Notes: generated from the sequence alone by a model not told the origin. A stretch of 15,410 nt of DNA from Hymenopellis radicata (GCA_015501595.1 JADNRX010001056.1:1-15410); one strand, 5' to 3'; positions 1 to 7,587 are shown, numbered from the stretch's first letter. Program-made: numbers and translations.

Positions 1-251
1 GCACACTCGTCACGGAAATCCCATTCCTCGCGAGTAGGCGCGGTGGAGTACCACGGTGTAGCAGGATCTGGCGGTGCGCCGGGGCTAGGAGTGACAATAG
101 GTGGACGGGGAATGGTTCCGGTGATATAACCGTTGACACCTCGACCAGAGGCGGTGGACTCGATGCGGACCTTGAAGGACGTGTAGTTGTACTTGTCCCT
201 CTGCAACATGAGCTCGGTCGGGTACTGGGGCATGGTAACCATGAAGGACAT
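1..251 (-). CDS. Ty1/copia-type gag, N-terminal part, running off the window
   Basis: The minus strand is open from an ATG at 251 to the window edge, about 83 codons. The translation begins MSFMVTMPQYPTELML, then has YTSFKVRIES near residues 23-32, GVNGYITGTIPRPP near 38-51 and TPWYSTAPTREEWDFRDEC at the visible end. This order (a 'W/F-K-x-R' segment, a 'G-x-x-GY-x-x-GTIP-x-P' segment, then 'P-W-x-x-x-x-P-x-x-x-EW-x-x-RD') is the usual start of gag or UBN2-type proteins of Ty1/copia elements in fungi and plants. Gag forms the particle that packages element RNA. The frame stays open upstream of the ATG to about base 430, so the true start could be earlier. A second ATG four codons in is also possible. 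It is unknown whether it is intact, because the body lies outside the window. A domesticated or solo gag-like gene is the alternative. Confidence 0.55.
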   Translation of the reverse strand, partial: MSFMVTMPQYPTELMLQRDKYNYTSFKVRIESTASGRGVNGYITGTIPRPPIVTPSPGAPPDPATPWYSTAPTREEWDFRDEC

Positions 252-418
252 GATGATCGGATGGTAGCTGAGAAGCGTGTACGATATGTCAAGTAGAGGG
301 GTATGACAGTTGATCGGATGTATGATAGTACGATTTGAACGTCGGTGGATGAGGATATGGTTGTAATGGGAGGATGGAATATGGTTGGAATGTGGCGATG
401 GGGTTACGGAGATGGGGT

Positions 419-613
419 TACGATTTTAACGTGTGGTGGAATACGGTTTGAACGTGGTGGTGGAGTACGCTGTGGCGGTGAGGTACGATTTGATACGATT
501 TGAACGTGGATGGAGTATACGATTTGAACGTGAGAGCGTGGTACGGTTTGAACGTGCAAGTGTGGTACGGTTTGAACGTGCGAGTAGGGTGCGGTTTGAC
601 TGTTGGATAGGAG
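419..613. repeat. 24-bp minisatellite
   Basis: The motif TACGRTTTGAACGT recurs at 419 (variant), 442, 494, 518, 542 and 566, with degenerate copies at 466 and 590. The spacing is exactly 24 bp from 494 to 590, 24 bp from 442 to 466 and 23 bp from 419 to 442. An isolated perfect copy lies at 329-342. Because 24 is a multiple of three, both strands read open with an 8-residue periodicity, so the short ORFs here are by-products. The array lies 170-360 bp upstream of the minus-strand gag start, in its leader or promoter region. Confidence 0.85.
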
Positions 614-730
614 TGAAAATAATGCGGTGAGGGTAGCCGGTTGGTAGCTGGCGTAGCAAGCAGTGAGAGGGTATGATAATTGAGTCGTTTCGAGTGCAGT
701 AGTTGATTCTAAGCGCTGTCGGGGCCCATA

Positions 731-792
731 ACCTAAAAGGAGGGTGACGGTAGGTAAGATCTCAGTCGCACTCGATGGTGGTGGAACGACTG
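731..792 (-). repeat. Tandem duplication, copy A (without intron-like block)
   Basis: This unit matches copy B at 811-925 almost base for base. On the plus strand both have ACCTAAA(A)GGAGGGTGACGG followed by TAGGTAAGAT, then CTCAGTCGCACTCGATGGTG and GTGGAACGACTG. The only clear differences are one extra A here and the absence of the 54 bp found at 840-893 in copy B. On the minus strand the two halves join directly as GCGACTGAG/ATCTTACC, as a spliced product would. Confidence 0.85.
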
Positions 793-810
793 TATTGTCG
801 GGTATAACAT

Positions 811-925
811 ACCTAAAGGAGGGTGACGGTAGGTAAGATCTGTAGTGTACGTGTATGAGTATATAGTATGTCGAGAAGCTAAATAGTACTCACCTCAGTC
901 GCACTCGATGGTGGTGGAACGACTG
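811..925 (-). repeat. Tandem duplication, copy B (with intron-like block)
   Basis: This is the second copy of the unit at 731-792. It is split by a 54-bp block at 840-893 and separated from copy A by an 18-bp spacer. It lies upstream of the minus-strand gag start, so copy B would be transcribed before copy A in a leader. No coding frame spans both copies: the frame that is open through copy A meets TAG in copy B. Confidence 0.85.
840..893 (-). other. 54-nt spliceosomal-type intron within copy B
   Basis: Read on the minus strand the block begins GTGAGT (893-888) and ends CTACAG (845-840), flanked by CTGAG upstream and ATCTT downstream. A TACTCAT stretch about 16 nt before the 3' AG could be the branch site. 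The length of 54 nt is typical of basidiomycete introns. The strongest support is that copy A lacks exactly this block. The boundary could slide by 2 nt because of a shared CT, but only this placement gives GT-AG ends. The alternative is an unrelated 54-bp indel. Confidence 0.7.
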
Positions 926-1212
926 AGGGAGATGATACAGGAGAAAGGAATAAATAGTGGCGGTAAATAGGAGATCTAATGTCCATATATGGTAAGAAGG
1001 ATCGGGTATACTAGTGCTAACGCACACCGTCGGGTCTTCCTCCAACAGAGAAAAAACTAACTACAAAGTAGTTATAAGTCCGATCAAGTGAGACATTTAC
1101 AGCCCTAACCAAATGCTGCATTGACTATATCTTTATCGACGTTACCAGCGTCTAACACCAACTATACCTTTATCTTAGCTTTATCTGAACCCAATCCCAA
1201 CACATCTTCACT
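926..1212 (+). other. Leader upstream of the gypsy gag; no gene seen
   Basis: No gene is visible. The stretch holds a small hairpin (TAACTAC-AAA-GTAGTTA, about 1061-1081) and a pyrimidine- and ACC-rich tract before the gag ATG at 1213, suited to a fungal 5' leader. I looked for a 5' LTR end and a tRNA primer-binding site and could not establish either. Confidence 0.4.
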
Positions 1213-1370
1213 ATGCCTGCTGGAAATACTTCCACGGCTACTCCTGCCAGTGCACAGTATGCACAGATCTACACACCCATGCCCATTCCTGGAACACCTG
1301 TCGCACCAAAATATAACGGCTACAACACAAAGCTATTCCTTGATACCCTCATTCTCTATGGCCGTGCAGC
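1213..1370 (+). pseudogene. Ty3/gypsy gag, N-terminal fragment
   Basis: The ATG at 1213 follows a leader-like tract, and the first 53 codons are intact. An N-terminal Ala/Thr-rich stretch leads into PMPIPGTPVAPKYNGYN (about residues 21-37) and FLDTLILYGRAA (41-52). That is the usual opening of fungal Ty3/gypsy gag, in which 'P-x-F/Y-x-G-x-N-x-x-x-FL' starts the capsid-like domain. The frame is broken by the hAT element beginning at 1371. The next gag residues lie at 5812 onward, and the codon phase matches on both sides: GCA at 1366-1368 and its duplicate at 5807-5809 are in the same frame. Confidence 0.85.
1363..1370. repeat. Left target-site duplication of the outer hAT element
   Basis: CGTGCAGC here matches CATGCAGC at 5804-5811 with one mismatch. 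An 8-bp duplication is the hAT family signature. Both copies carry the gag codons for Ala-Ala. Confidence 0.75.
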
Positions 1371-1412
1371 CAAGGGGGTTCCGGACTTAAAGTCCGATAC
1401 ATCCGGCAGATA

Positions 1413-2138
1413 GTGGGAACCCGCAACGCCTGCGACTTTCGCGGCATGTTTGGCATTATTGTTTCTGGATGCTCTCGCACCGATCGGCTCAGAAACATGG
1501 GCCCGCATTACACCTCCTCGTTCTCAACAAGTACTCGACAGAACCAGCTGTAAGTTTGTAAATATTTTCTTTAGATAGATACGATGAAATTATCTGAGGA
1601 AAGTGTCCGAGCTGTTCTATGAAATTTCATCACATACATGCTCAACATACATCATTGATGGAGGACCGTGATATCAGATTGCAGAGCATGAAGAGCAGAA
1701 TGTAGTGGTCTCCAGACATTATGGCACAGCTAGAAGGCAAAGAAAGACATAATACATGGTTTTCCCAGCAGTTGAGAGCTCTAGAGGCCCCGGAATCAAG
1801 CAAATTGGTGTGTAGAATGGCTGGCACGGTCGTGGGAAAGCTGGATCAAGCACCTCCAGCCAACGCTTTCTCACCACAAAAATTCTAACAATGGCCATAG
1901 CATCAAAATGGCTTGAAGAAAATATCTATAAGTTGGGACACATGATGTTTACATGGCATACTATAGTTTTGTATACTCAGAATACTGCACACTTATGAGA
2001 GACGCGAGACGTCGACACGACTTGAGCGGACCACCAGAATTCAAGGAAAGTGATCGATACACACCATTTACGGTAAAAGCCCTTGAAACAAACAAAACCA
2101 AATGTGCTGCGAAAGTCGCAGGCGTTGCGGGTTCCCAC
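1413..2138. mobile_element. 726-bp TIR element of uncertain superfamily
   Basis: The left end GTGGGAACCCGCAACGCCTG and the next ten bases (to 1442) are perfectly inverted at 2109-2138. Weaker inverted similarity continues inward for about 20 bp. AGATA flanks both ends (1408-1412 and 2139-2143), giving a 5-bp target duplication. The interior has coding-like but broken stretches. One around 1660-1880 includes a run ending in LDQAPPANAF, interrupted by TAG and TAA. Another at 1953-2144 encodes EYCTLMRDARRRHDLSGPP. I do not recognise either. The 5-bp duplication fits neither a standard hAT (8 bp) nor Tc1 (TA) nor Harbinger (3 bp), so the class is left open. Confidence 0.7.
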
Positions 2139-2605
2139 AGATAGGTAGGGTCAGCCTCGGGGTCCCAAAAAAGTTTTCTCAAATTATGGTATTTCGGGTG
2201 ATATTTGGATCACAAATTGTGTATTGAAGTAGTAGTTATCATTCTATACTATAATGAGACATATCCGCATCTGCGGCAATGCTAAAATGTGTAGCATACG
2301 ATAGCGGTCCAAATATAGTAACTGTCCTTGCTACACCTTCGCTTACGAATACCGCGAGCACGAATAGTGGTAGACCTTCCCAGGCATTGAAGTGGAAGAT
2401 AGTGACGGATATGCTTGGTGAATGTGTATGTGGTGTGAGAGAAAGAGTGAGAAAGTGCAGCCAAGTGCACGCGAGCTGGATGTGAGACGGGATGGGTCAG
2501 TGCTATCTTCGCATTAAATAGCAATCTTACTGACCAGAAAGGAAGTTCCATATGACCTGTACAGGCATGCTGTCGCATTAAATATGCAACGACTGTTGCA
2601 CAAGA
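2139..2605. other. Own sequence of the outer hAT element; no gene seen
   Basis: This stretch continues the outer element between its two passengers. It starts with the subterminal motif GGTAGGGTC at 2144 and an A-run at 2167-2172. Two short overlapping ORFs (2279-2485 plus, 2282-2578 minus) show no recognisable motif. I regard the region as non-coding. Confidence 0.5.
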
Positions 2606-2633
2606 GGAGGAAATAGCGTTTGAAAGTCAGGTC

Positions 2634-2822
2634 ATGTAACCGCTAAAAGACCGCTAACCAGACCTGACCAGACCGTGCATAACCGCTATAGCAAGTGACC
2701 ATGGTTACAGTCACTGACCGGTCATGGTCAACGGTTCCACAAAAAGAGGAAAGACAATAACTGGTCATGACCGGTCAATAACCGGTCAAGACTACCCTAA
2801 CCGGTGCCAACCAGTTAGTCTG
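2634..2822. repeat. Left subterminal AACCG/ACCGGT repeat array
   Basis: Within 190 bp of the left end, AACCGCTA- and ACCGGTCA-type hexamers recur in both orientations, for example around 2717-2725, 2772-2790 and 2800-2806. Clusters of short motifs next to the termini are the usual transposase-binding sites of hAT elements. The same motifs recur near the right end, which supports a functional role rather than a simple repeat. Confidence 0.7.
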
Positions 2823-2829
2823 GACAAAA

Positions 2830-2902
2830 TGGACCCGATGGGAATTGAACCCATGGAGCCCGACCTAGATCATAGAATGAACAGCCAATATACCGATTGT
2901 AC
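2830..2902 (-). tRNA. tRNA-like sequence or tRNA pseudogene
   Basis: On the minus strand a 73-nt stretch ends with a perfect T-arm (stem ATGGG/CCCAT, loop TTCAATT, at 2854-2838). That covers the internal promoter B box GGTTCAATTCC. It continues with CGGGTCC and a discriminator A at 2830. The 5' half is degenerate: GGTACAA at 2902-2896 pairs at only three of seven positions with the 3' acceptor strand, the D-arm is weak, and I cannot fold a convincing anticodon stem, so no amino acid is assigned. A tRNA relic or a tRNA-derived SINE head captured in the hAT element are both possible. Confidence 0.45.
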
Positions 2903-3040
2903 CAAGAGGTCATATTCATGACCAAATTTTAGGTCCTACGACACCTAGGATATGCCGCGCTGCACGAAAAAAATACCCCACACTGCCCGTATACTCACCC
3001 ATAGTGTTTTGACAGACCGATTAACAAGGATCATTTTTGT

Positions 3041-3099
3041 TCGTGCTTTATGAGCACACCCGTGCTAAATAGCACGGGAAGCATTTCATAAGGCACGAG
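3041..3099. other. Long imperfect hairpin
   Basis: The centre is a perfect stem, CCCGTGCT-AAAT-AGCACGGG (3059-3078). It extends outward through TTTATGAGC/GCATTTCATAA to TCGTGC/GCACGA, giving an imperfect stem near 28 bp. A second hairpin, TGAGACGT-AGAACA-ACGTCTCA, follows at about 3123-3144. Both lie in the inner hAT element and have no coding context. Confidence 0.65.
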
Positions 3100-3179
3100 A
3101 ATCCACTCACGCCTCCCGATGGTGAGACGTAGAACAACGTCTCATCAACGCAAGACAATGAGGGATTATGCTGGGGTGG

Positions 3180-3589
3180 GGAGGTATCGTTGTCTACATC
3201 ATGGTCCCGGCGTCGGCGTCGTGGTCCCGTAATCATCGTCACGTAGGATTGTGGTTGGGTGGACGGTAGTTGCTGGCGTCGTCGTGTCTTGGGTCAATGG
3301 TGTGCTGCCTTAGTGCTGGGGTCGTCAGCGTAATCGCGGCGGTGTCGCGGTTGTGGGCGTGGGTTGAGTCACCGTCGTCATGGTGATATCATTGGTGTCG
3401 TGTGGTAGTCGTCGTTGTCGGGTGGTGAGAGAAGTTGTGGCACTGGGTCATCGTCTTTGAGGCGGCGCCATCGTCATTGAGATGCCGCCATTGTGATGGA
3501 GGCGCAACACCGCTGTCGTTATGGCGCGGTCGTCGTTGTCATGCGGTCGTTGTCGTTGCAGCGCCGTGGTCCTGGATTTAAGGATATCT
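3180..3589. other. GTC/GTG-rich low-complexity stretch; no gene seen
   Basis: The sequence is dominated by degenerate GTCGTC, GGCGTC and GTGGTC trinucleotides, for example at 3208-3226 and 3400-3420. It looks like a decayed simple repeat or a CpG-rich spacer. No credible reading frame was found. Confidence 0.5.
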
Positions 3590-3945
3590 CAGTATTCAAG
3601 TACAGCGAAAAATACGCACCTTAACGACGCCGCCTTCAGCAGACAGCACGGCGTCGGAGAACCATGTCCTCTAGAGCGTCGTCGGGGCCACCATCATTGT
3701 TGTTGAAGATTTGCGGCCTCGTTGGAGGGCTTACGCGTTCTGCGGGGCCGCCGGGGCTCTTCAAGCCCAAATCCTTGAAAAAAGCGTAAAAGGAGATAGA
3801 ACGAAGGAGAACGACGCCTGGAAGACCCGCGTCCCCTGGTTGAGTCGTCGGAGTCCAGGCGTCGCGAGATGGTGGTGGTTAGACGGTGAGATCGAGCACA
3901 AAAAAGTGTCTCGATCACCACTCGGATGATCGGACCGGGTGATTT
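3590..3945. repeat. Left arm of a large inverted repeat
   Basis: This arm matches, in reverse complement, 4415-4750. Order is kept throughout: an AATACGCACCTT block near 3609-3622, CAGCAGACAGCACGGCGTCG near 3637-3656, the core at 3711-3768, TCGCGAGATGGTGGTGG near 3868, and GTGTCTCGATCACC near 3906-3920. Overall similarity is moderate by eye. The core is far better conserved: 26 bp (3711-3736) and 27 bp (3742-3768) are perfect around a 5-bp difference. Confidence 0.75.
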
Positions 3946-4414
3946 TGGCGGGTTCATCGTGCTCCAGCACGATAACAGAGACGTTTGAAGCTCCAAAATA
4001 TGGCAGGATGTGTTCATGGAGTATTTAAGAGTCTTTTATTTTTGGGTCAAATTTTTGAGACTGTTGACTAGGATCTGAGTCTAGTACAATGTCCGGTGAA
4101 TCATCTCAGCAACTACAATGTGTGTATCCAGCTGAGTCCCTGGGACGTAGTTGACATTCATGCAAGGGACTATTTAGTGTATATGTAACAGAAAATCTGG
4201 CTGTCTGTCGTGGTGTAGCGCGCTGGAGTGCGTGATCTCTAGCTAATTCAATGGTATACTATCTATGTATGCTCAGTTCTATGTCTACATGCAGTAGAAG
4301 TACCAAATATTTTATTGCTATATCTGATATACATATCCTGCATTGGATTCCGACGCTTTAATCATGACTCCGAGCCTGTCGTCACTGTCCCGAGCGTCGA
4401 CGAGCTCATTCCGT
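3946..4414. other. Loop between the inverted-repeat arms; no gene seen
   Basis: This 470-bp spacer is more AT-rich than the arms and has no convincing reading frame or recognisable motif. Confidence 0.5.
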
Positions 4415-4750
4415 TGACGATCGGATGTCCGATCCGGACAACCGGACAGTGATCGAACACTGTTCGGCGTCGCTCTCTTCTCTTCTAACCACTACTACCT
4501 CTCTCGCGACCGACTCTGAGTCGTCGCTCAACGTCGTGGAGACCGACTTTACGTCGTCTCCCTGCGATTTGACTCTGTTTGCGGGCTTGAAGAGCCCCGG
4601 CGGCCCCGCTGGATGCGTAAGCCCTCCAACGAGGCCGCAATTCCTTGACAATGTTGATGGACCCCTGGTCGACTCGGGAACGCGACGCCGCGCTGTCTGC
4701 TGACAGGCGGCGTCACAAAGGTGCGCATTTCAATCTCGGCACCTGCTGGA
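4415..4750. repeat. Right arm of the large inverted repeat
   Basis: Reverse-complement partner of 3590-3945. The core lies at 4583-4640: GGGCTTGAAGAGCCCCGGCG at 4583-4602 begins a 27-bp perfect block ending at 4609, and a 26-bp perfect block covers 4615-4640. A further partial relative, GCGTAAGCCCCTCGAAAGGG, lies at about 4829-4848 in the same orientation as this arm, so the unit may be a dispersed repeat that inserted more than once. Confidence 0.75.
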
Positions 4751-5390
4751 GATGCTGTATGCCCCGCTAGGACGACTCGAAGGCCGTTGTTAGGGCCAGC
4801 ACGCCCTAGCAACGGGCCAACATCGACGCGTAAGCCCCTCGAAAGGGCAGCAGACGACCAATGACAACAACGACGGCCTGCAAGAGGCTATGCTGCGATG
4901 GGTGATGCCTTTGGGCCCCCAAATGGGCAGCAAACGACGAACGATGATGGAGAATGTCTTTCTCGCAGCTGTGAGGACGACTCCGCCGAGTGAGTAGATT
5001 TGGGAGTCGGGCTGGATGGCGTCGCGGACGCATCCAGCCCGGACCGGTGCGTATTTCTTCACACTTTTCATTTTTATGCCGTGCAGGCTTCTATTCCGCT
5101 GCAGTTGTGCTCGCTCATCTCCTTCAGCCATGTCACCTCTCTGTCCTTGTTCGCGATACCTTTCGGATATCGGGCTACGCAAGTCCGCATCCCCCCCCGC
5201 GCTAATTTTTTGTAGTCGGTATGCGGGTAGCATCATTATGCATCCCGCGCCGGCTCAAAATATCTGCATTCCTATTGTAGTTGTACACATGTATATACAT
5301 TTAATGAAGCCTTAGTGCAATTGAACTTCGTCTAGTAAAATGGTATACTCACATTGGTGAGTACCTCTGGACTCGAGCCATAATGAGTAC
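4751..5390. other. Interior of the inner hAT element; no gene recognised
   Basis: Two loosely related blocks with GGGCAGCARACGACSAA occur at about 4845-4861 and 4924-4940, suggesting an old duplication. Several overlapping open frames exist on both strands (for example 4790-5236 minus, 5016-5315 plus), but they contradict each other and have no recognisable motif. CpG-rich sequence tends to keep frames open by composition. Confidence 0.45.
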
Positions 5391-5397
5391 TTTTGCA

Positions 5398-5590
5398 CGG
5401 TTAGGGCAGTCACAACCGGTTATCAGCAGTTAGTGACCGGTCTGACCGTACACCAGTCAGACCGGTCACTAACCGGTCTAAAAACTGCAGTTAAGCACCG
5501 GTTACAGTTAGACTGCGGTTATGGTCACCGGTCAGGCCAAAAAAAAATTTCCCCTGCGGGGCGCGGTCAACGGTCATGGTAAGTAAGGTC
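5398..5590. repeat. Right subterminal ACCGGT repeat array
   Basis: ACCGGT or AACCGG occurs many times between about 5415 and 5545, often as opposed pairs (GTGACCGGTCTGACC / CAGACCGGTCACTAACC). The vocabulary matches the array at the left end of the same element, as expected for hAT subterminal binding sites. Confidence 0.7.
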
Positions 5591-5803
5591 AAAAGACCTA
5601 ACCTAACCTGACTTTCAAACGCTAGGAGGAAAGCACTATAGATGATGGCGTGGGAAGGAAGTGGGGTCGGGGGCTAGTACCAATATGGTAAATAATGCAT
5701 CACGTGTTATATATGACATCATAGAGGTAGGTAGGGTCTACCCCGAGGTCCGAAAAAAATTAAATGACCCAGTGTACAAAATTTTAATTTTGGAACCCTC
5801 TTG

Positions 5804-5811
5804 CATGCAGC
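5804..5811. repeat. Right target-site duplication of the outer hAT element
   Basis: CATGCAGC, partner of CGTGCAGC at 1363-1370. Gag coding resumes immediately after it in the phase expected from the left fragment. Confidence 0.75.
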
Positions 5812-6844
5812 CAACATCACCAACAAGAATGACCTAATTTCCTACATTATCAAATACTCCTCAGACGAAGTTCGCAAGAACATCCAGCTTCTTGAGGAGT
5901 TTGATAATGACGTACCTAACAAGACATGAGATGCTGCCGTCAAGGTTCTTTCATAGCTTTACGCATTGCGTAACCGTCCTTGCGAGACTACAGTTGATGA
6001 GCTGAAGGTGTTCGTAAAACAAGCAGCCAACAAGTCTTCCTTCACTTCTAAAATTCAGATAAAAGCGTATTACCGCGACTTTTTGAAGATCATAGTACCT
6101 TTGAAGAAGAATAAAGTTCTTACTATGGAGGAACACAATGCATACTTTGTTGATAGTTTACCTTCAGTTATGAAGGAAGGCTTCAACAACAAGCTCACCA
6201 CCAAAAACTGTTCGCGCGCAACACCACTGACTATTACTCAAAGTATTGAAATCTTGGATAAACGATTTGACAAGGATAGTTTCTTATATGAGGACTGGAA
6301 GAACGTTAAAACGTTGAAGACTGTTTAGTTTGACGAGGAAGGAAACCGTGTTGTACAAGAGAAGCCGCATACAGAGACCAAGGAGACGGTCATAGAGACT
6401 GTTCAGGATGAAATTCCTCCAGCTAAGTCGTCGACTCCATCTGGCTCAATTGAAGAGCTGACACGCGCTATGGAGGATATGCGGATTCATATCAGTTGTC
6501 TTGAAAGAGCTGCTTATGAACAACCCAACGCAACTCCATCATCTACACCTGCGTCTGCCGCACAGCCCACTGAGGAAGAACCAGAGTATTGCTTTGGCTG
6601 TGGCGAAGAACACCCTGATCATGTTAGAGGGATTCGGAACTGCAGTGTAGTCAAACACTTACTAGCCGTGGGAAGGATCAGATATCACCCAGATACTGGA
6701 CTTCTTGTACTTCCTGATCTCAAAAGGCTTCCATATGTTTCACGCGGACAGCCTGAAGGTCTGCTCGCATATCTCGATCAGCAGATTCCTGAACCACCTT
6801 CTACCGCTCACACTACTAATGCTGCCTTTTTCAGTTATCTTTGA
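5812..6844 (+). pseudogene. Ty3/gypsy gag, main part with zinc knuckle
   Basis: In the phase of the 1213 frame, coding resumes with NITNKNDLISYIIKYSSDEV, typical of the capsid-like domain. It continues through FVKQAANKSSFTSKIQIKAY and ends with the knuckle C-FG-C-GEEH-PDHVRGIRN-C (about 6590-6643) and a GRIRYHPDTGLLVLPD tail. The knuckle is a CX2CX3HX9C variant rather than the textbook CX2CX4HX4C. Three in-frame stops interrupt it: TGA at 5927, TAG at 5954 and TAG at 6326. The frame closes at TGA 6842. Without the inserted element gag would be about 396 residues. Gag packages element RNA into virus-like particles. Confidence 0.88.
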
Positions 6845-7542
6845 AAATGGGCATAATATGGACCGTAACAATCGTACAACCAAAGCGAGCCCTGCACTAC
6901 GCGATGGCAAAGATACGAACATCCGCTTTAATTTTATAAAGCATCCAGACACATCTAAGGAGAAAGGCAAAGCTCCAGCCCAAAAACCAGCTCCGCTCAG
7001 TACACCTCCTGCAACAAGGAATGATGTACAAGCGCCAAATTCTACATCTACGCCTCAGCCAGATCAGCCACAGAAGAACATGAATATCCCGCCACTGACG
7101 AACCCGATCAATCGTCAGGATGGTTGGAAGAAGTCTGTTCCGTCAAAAGATGTCGAAATGAAGGATAGTACGAAGCAAGGGGCTAAAGATAAAGTCCCCA
7201 CAAAATACTCTGCAATACCGCATTACTTCTGATATTCAGGAAAATGTCGACTACAAGAAGGTGTTCGACCGCATGATAGATAAGGAAGTTCAGATCCCGA
7301 TTCGTGAATTGATTGGGATTTCGCCTGCACTGCAAAAGATCATGAGCGAGAGTACTCATCCAAGATGCGAGTATTCCGCACACCCAGCTGAGTACTCTTC
7401 TGCTCAAGCTGCGGAACTGTGCGCTAAGTACGACCTAGAGGCTATGGAAGGCTCAGACAATGAAGCTGTAGAAGTCATCTATGCGGATGGAACTGAGGTC
7501 GAGTCACCTTATCGTGGCACATCTCTCGTAGTCAACAACTAA
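6845..7542 (+). pseudogene. Gag-pol linker of the gypsy element
   Basis: Coding continues in another frame from about 6838 (ENGHNMDRNNRTT...). A one-base indel in the TATCTTTGAAAA tract therefore separates gag from pol, and the intact element probably had a single gag-pol frame. The linker is Lys-, Pro- and Ser-rich (KEKGKAPAQKPAPLSTPP near 6958-7011). A second shift near 7228 leads into SDIQENVDYKKVFDRMIDKE and a segment ending EVIYADGTEVESPYRG. It is closed by TAA at 7540, after which the same frame continues into the protease. Confidence 0.75.
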
Positions 7543-7587
7543 GACATTGAATGAACTACCAACTTTGTTCGTCGCAACGCCAGCGCT

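Larger units (their letters stand above)
2614..5624. mobile_element. Inner hAT element, 3,011 bp, no transposase recognised
   Basis: The ends are a perfect 19-bp inverted repeat, TAGCGTTTGAAAGTCAGGT, at 2614-2632 and its complement at 5606-5624. The terminus TAGCG fits the hAT consensus YARNG. Flanking GGAGGAAA at 2606-2613 and 5625-5632 is a perfect 8-bp duplication. Perfect ends suggest it is younger than the outer element. Both flanks carry dense ACCGGT/AACCGGTC repeats. I see no hAT dimerisation (hATC) motif, BED finger or long ORF. The interior is GC- and GTC-rich with hairpins, a tRNA-like sequence and a large inverted repeat. It is a non-autonomous or heavily rearranged element, probably moved by a transposase encoded elsewhere. 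Confidence 0.88.
1371..5803. mobile_element. Outer hAT-type element inserted in gag, carrying two nested elements
   Basis: The left end reads CAAGGGGGTTCC and the right end, on the minus strand, CAAGAGGGTTCC: 12 bp with one mismatch. Both fit the hAT terminal consensus YARNG. The element is flanked by an 8-bp duplication with one mismatch. After subtracting the 3,011-bp hAT element with its 8-bp duplication, and the 726-bp element with its 5-bp duplication, only about 683 bp belong to this element, so it was a non-autonomous MITE-sized element. A subterminal motif GGTAGGGTC, followed by a CCTCGGGG or CCCCGAGG block and an A-run, occurs near both ends (2144-2173 and 5730-5759). No transposase is seen in its own sequence. 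Confidence 0.8.

Noticed and set aside
419..613. CRISPR-like array of repeats with even spacing
   Set aside because: Period is 24 bp with 10-bp degenerate gaps, no unique spacers and no cas genes; a fungal-type context makes a minisatellite the right call.
426..659. Open frames on both strands with an 8-residue periodic peptide
   Set aside because: They follow from the 24-bp minisatellite, whose period is a multiple of three, so all frames stay open; no start, domain or codon signal supports a gene.
3711..4640. Large inverted repeat as the TIRs of one more transposon
   Set aside because: No target duplication was found outside the arms and the best match is in mid-arm rather than at the ends, so it is listed only as an inverted repeat.
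4790..5236. 148-codon minus-strand open frame in the inner hAT element
   Set aside because: GC-rich composition keeps several frames open at once (5016-5315 plus overlaps it), and the peptide shows no domain or hAT transposase motif.
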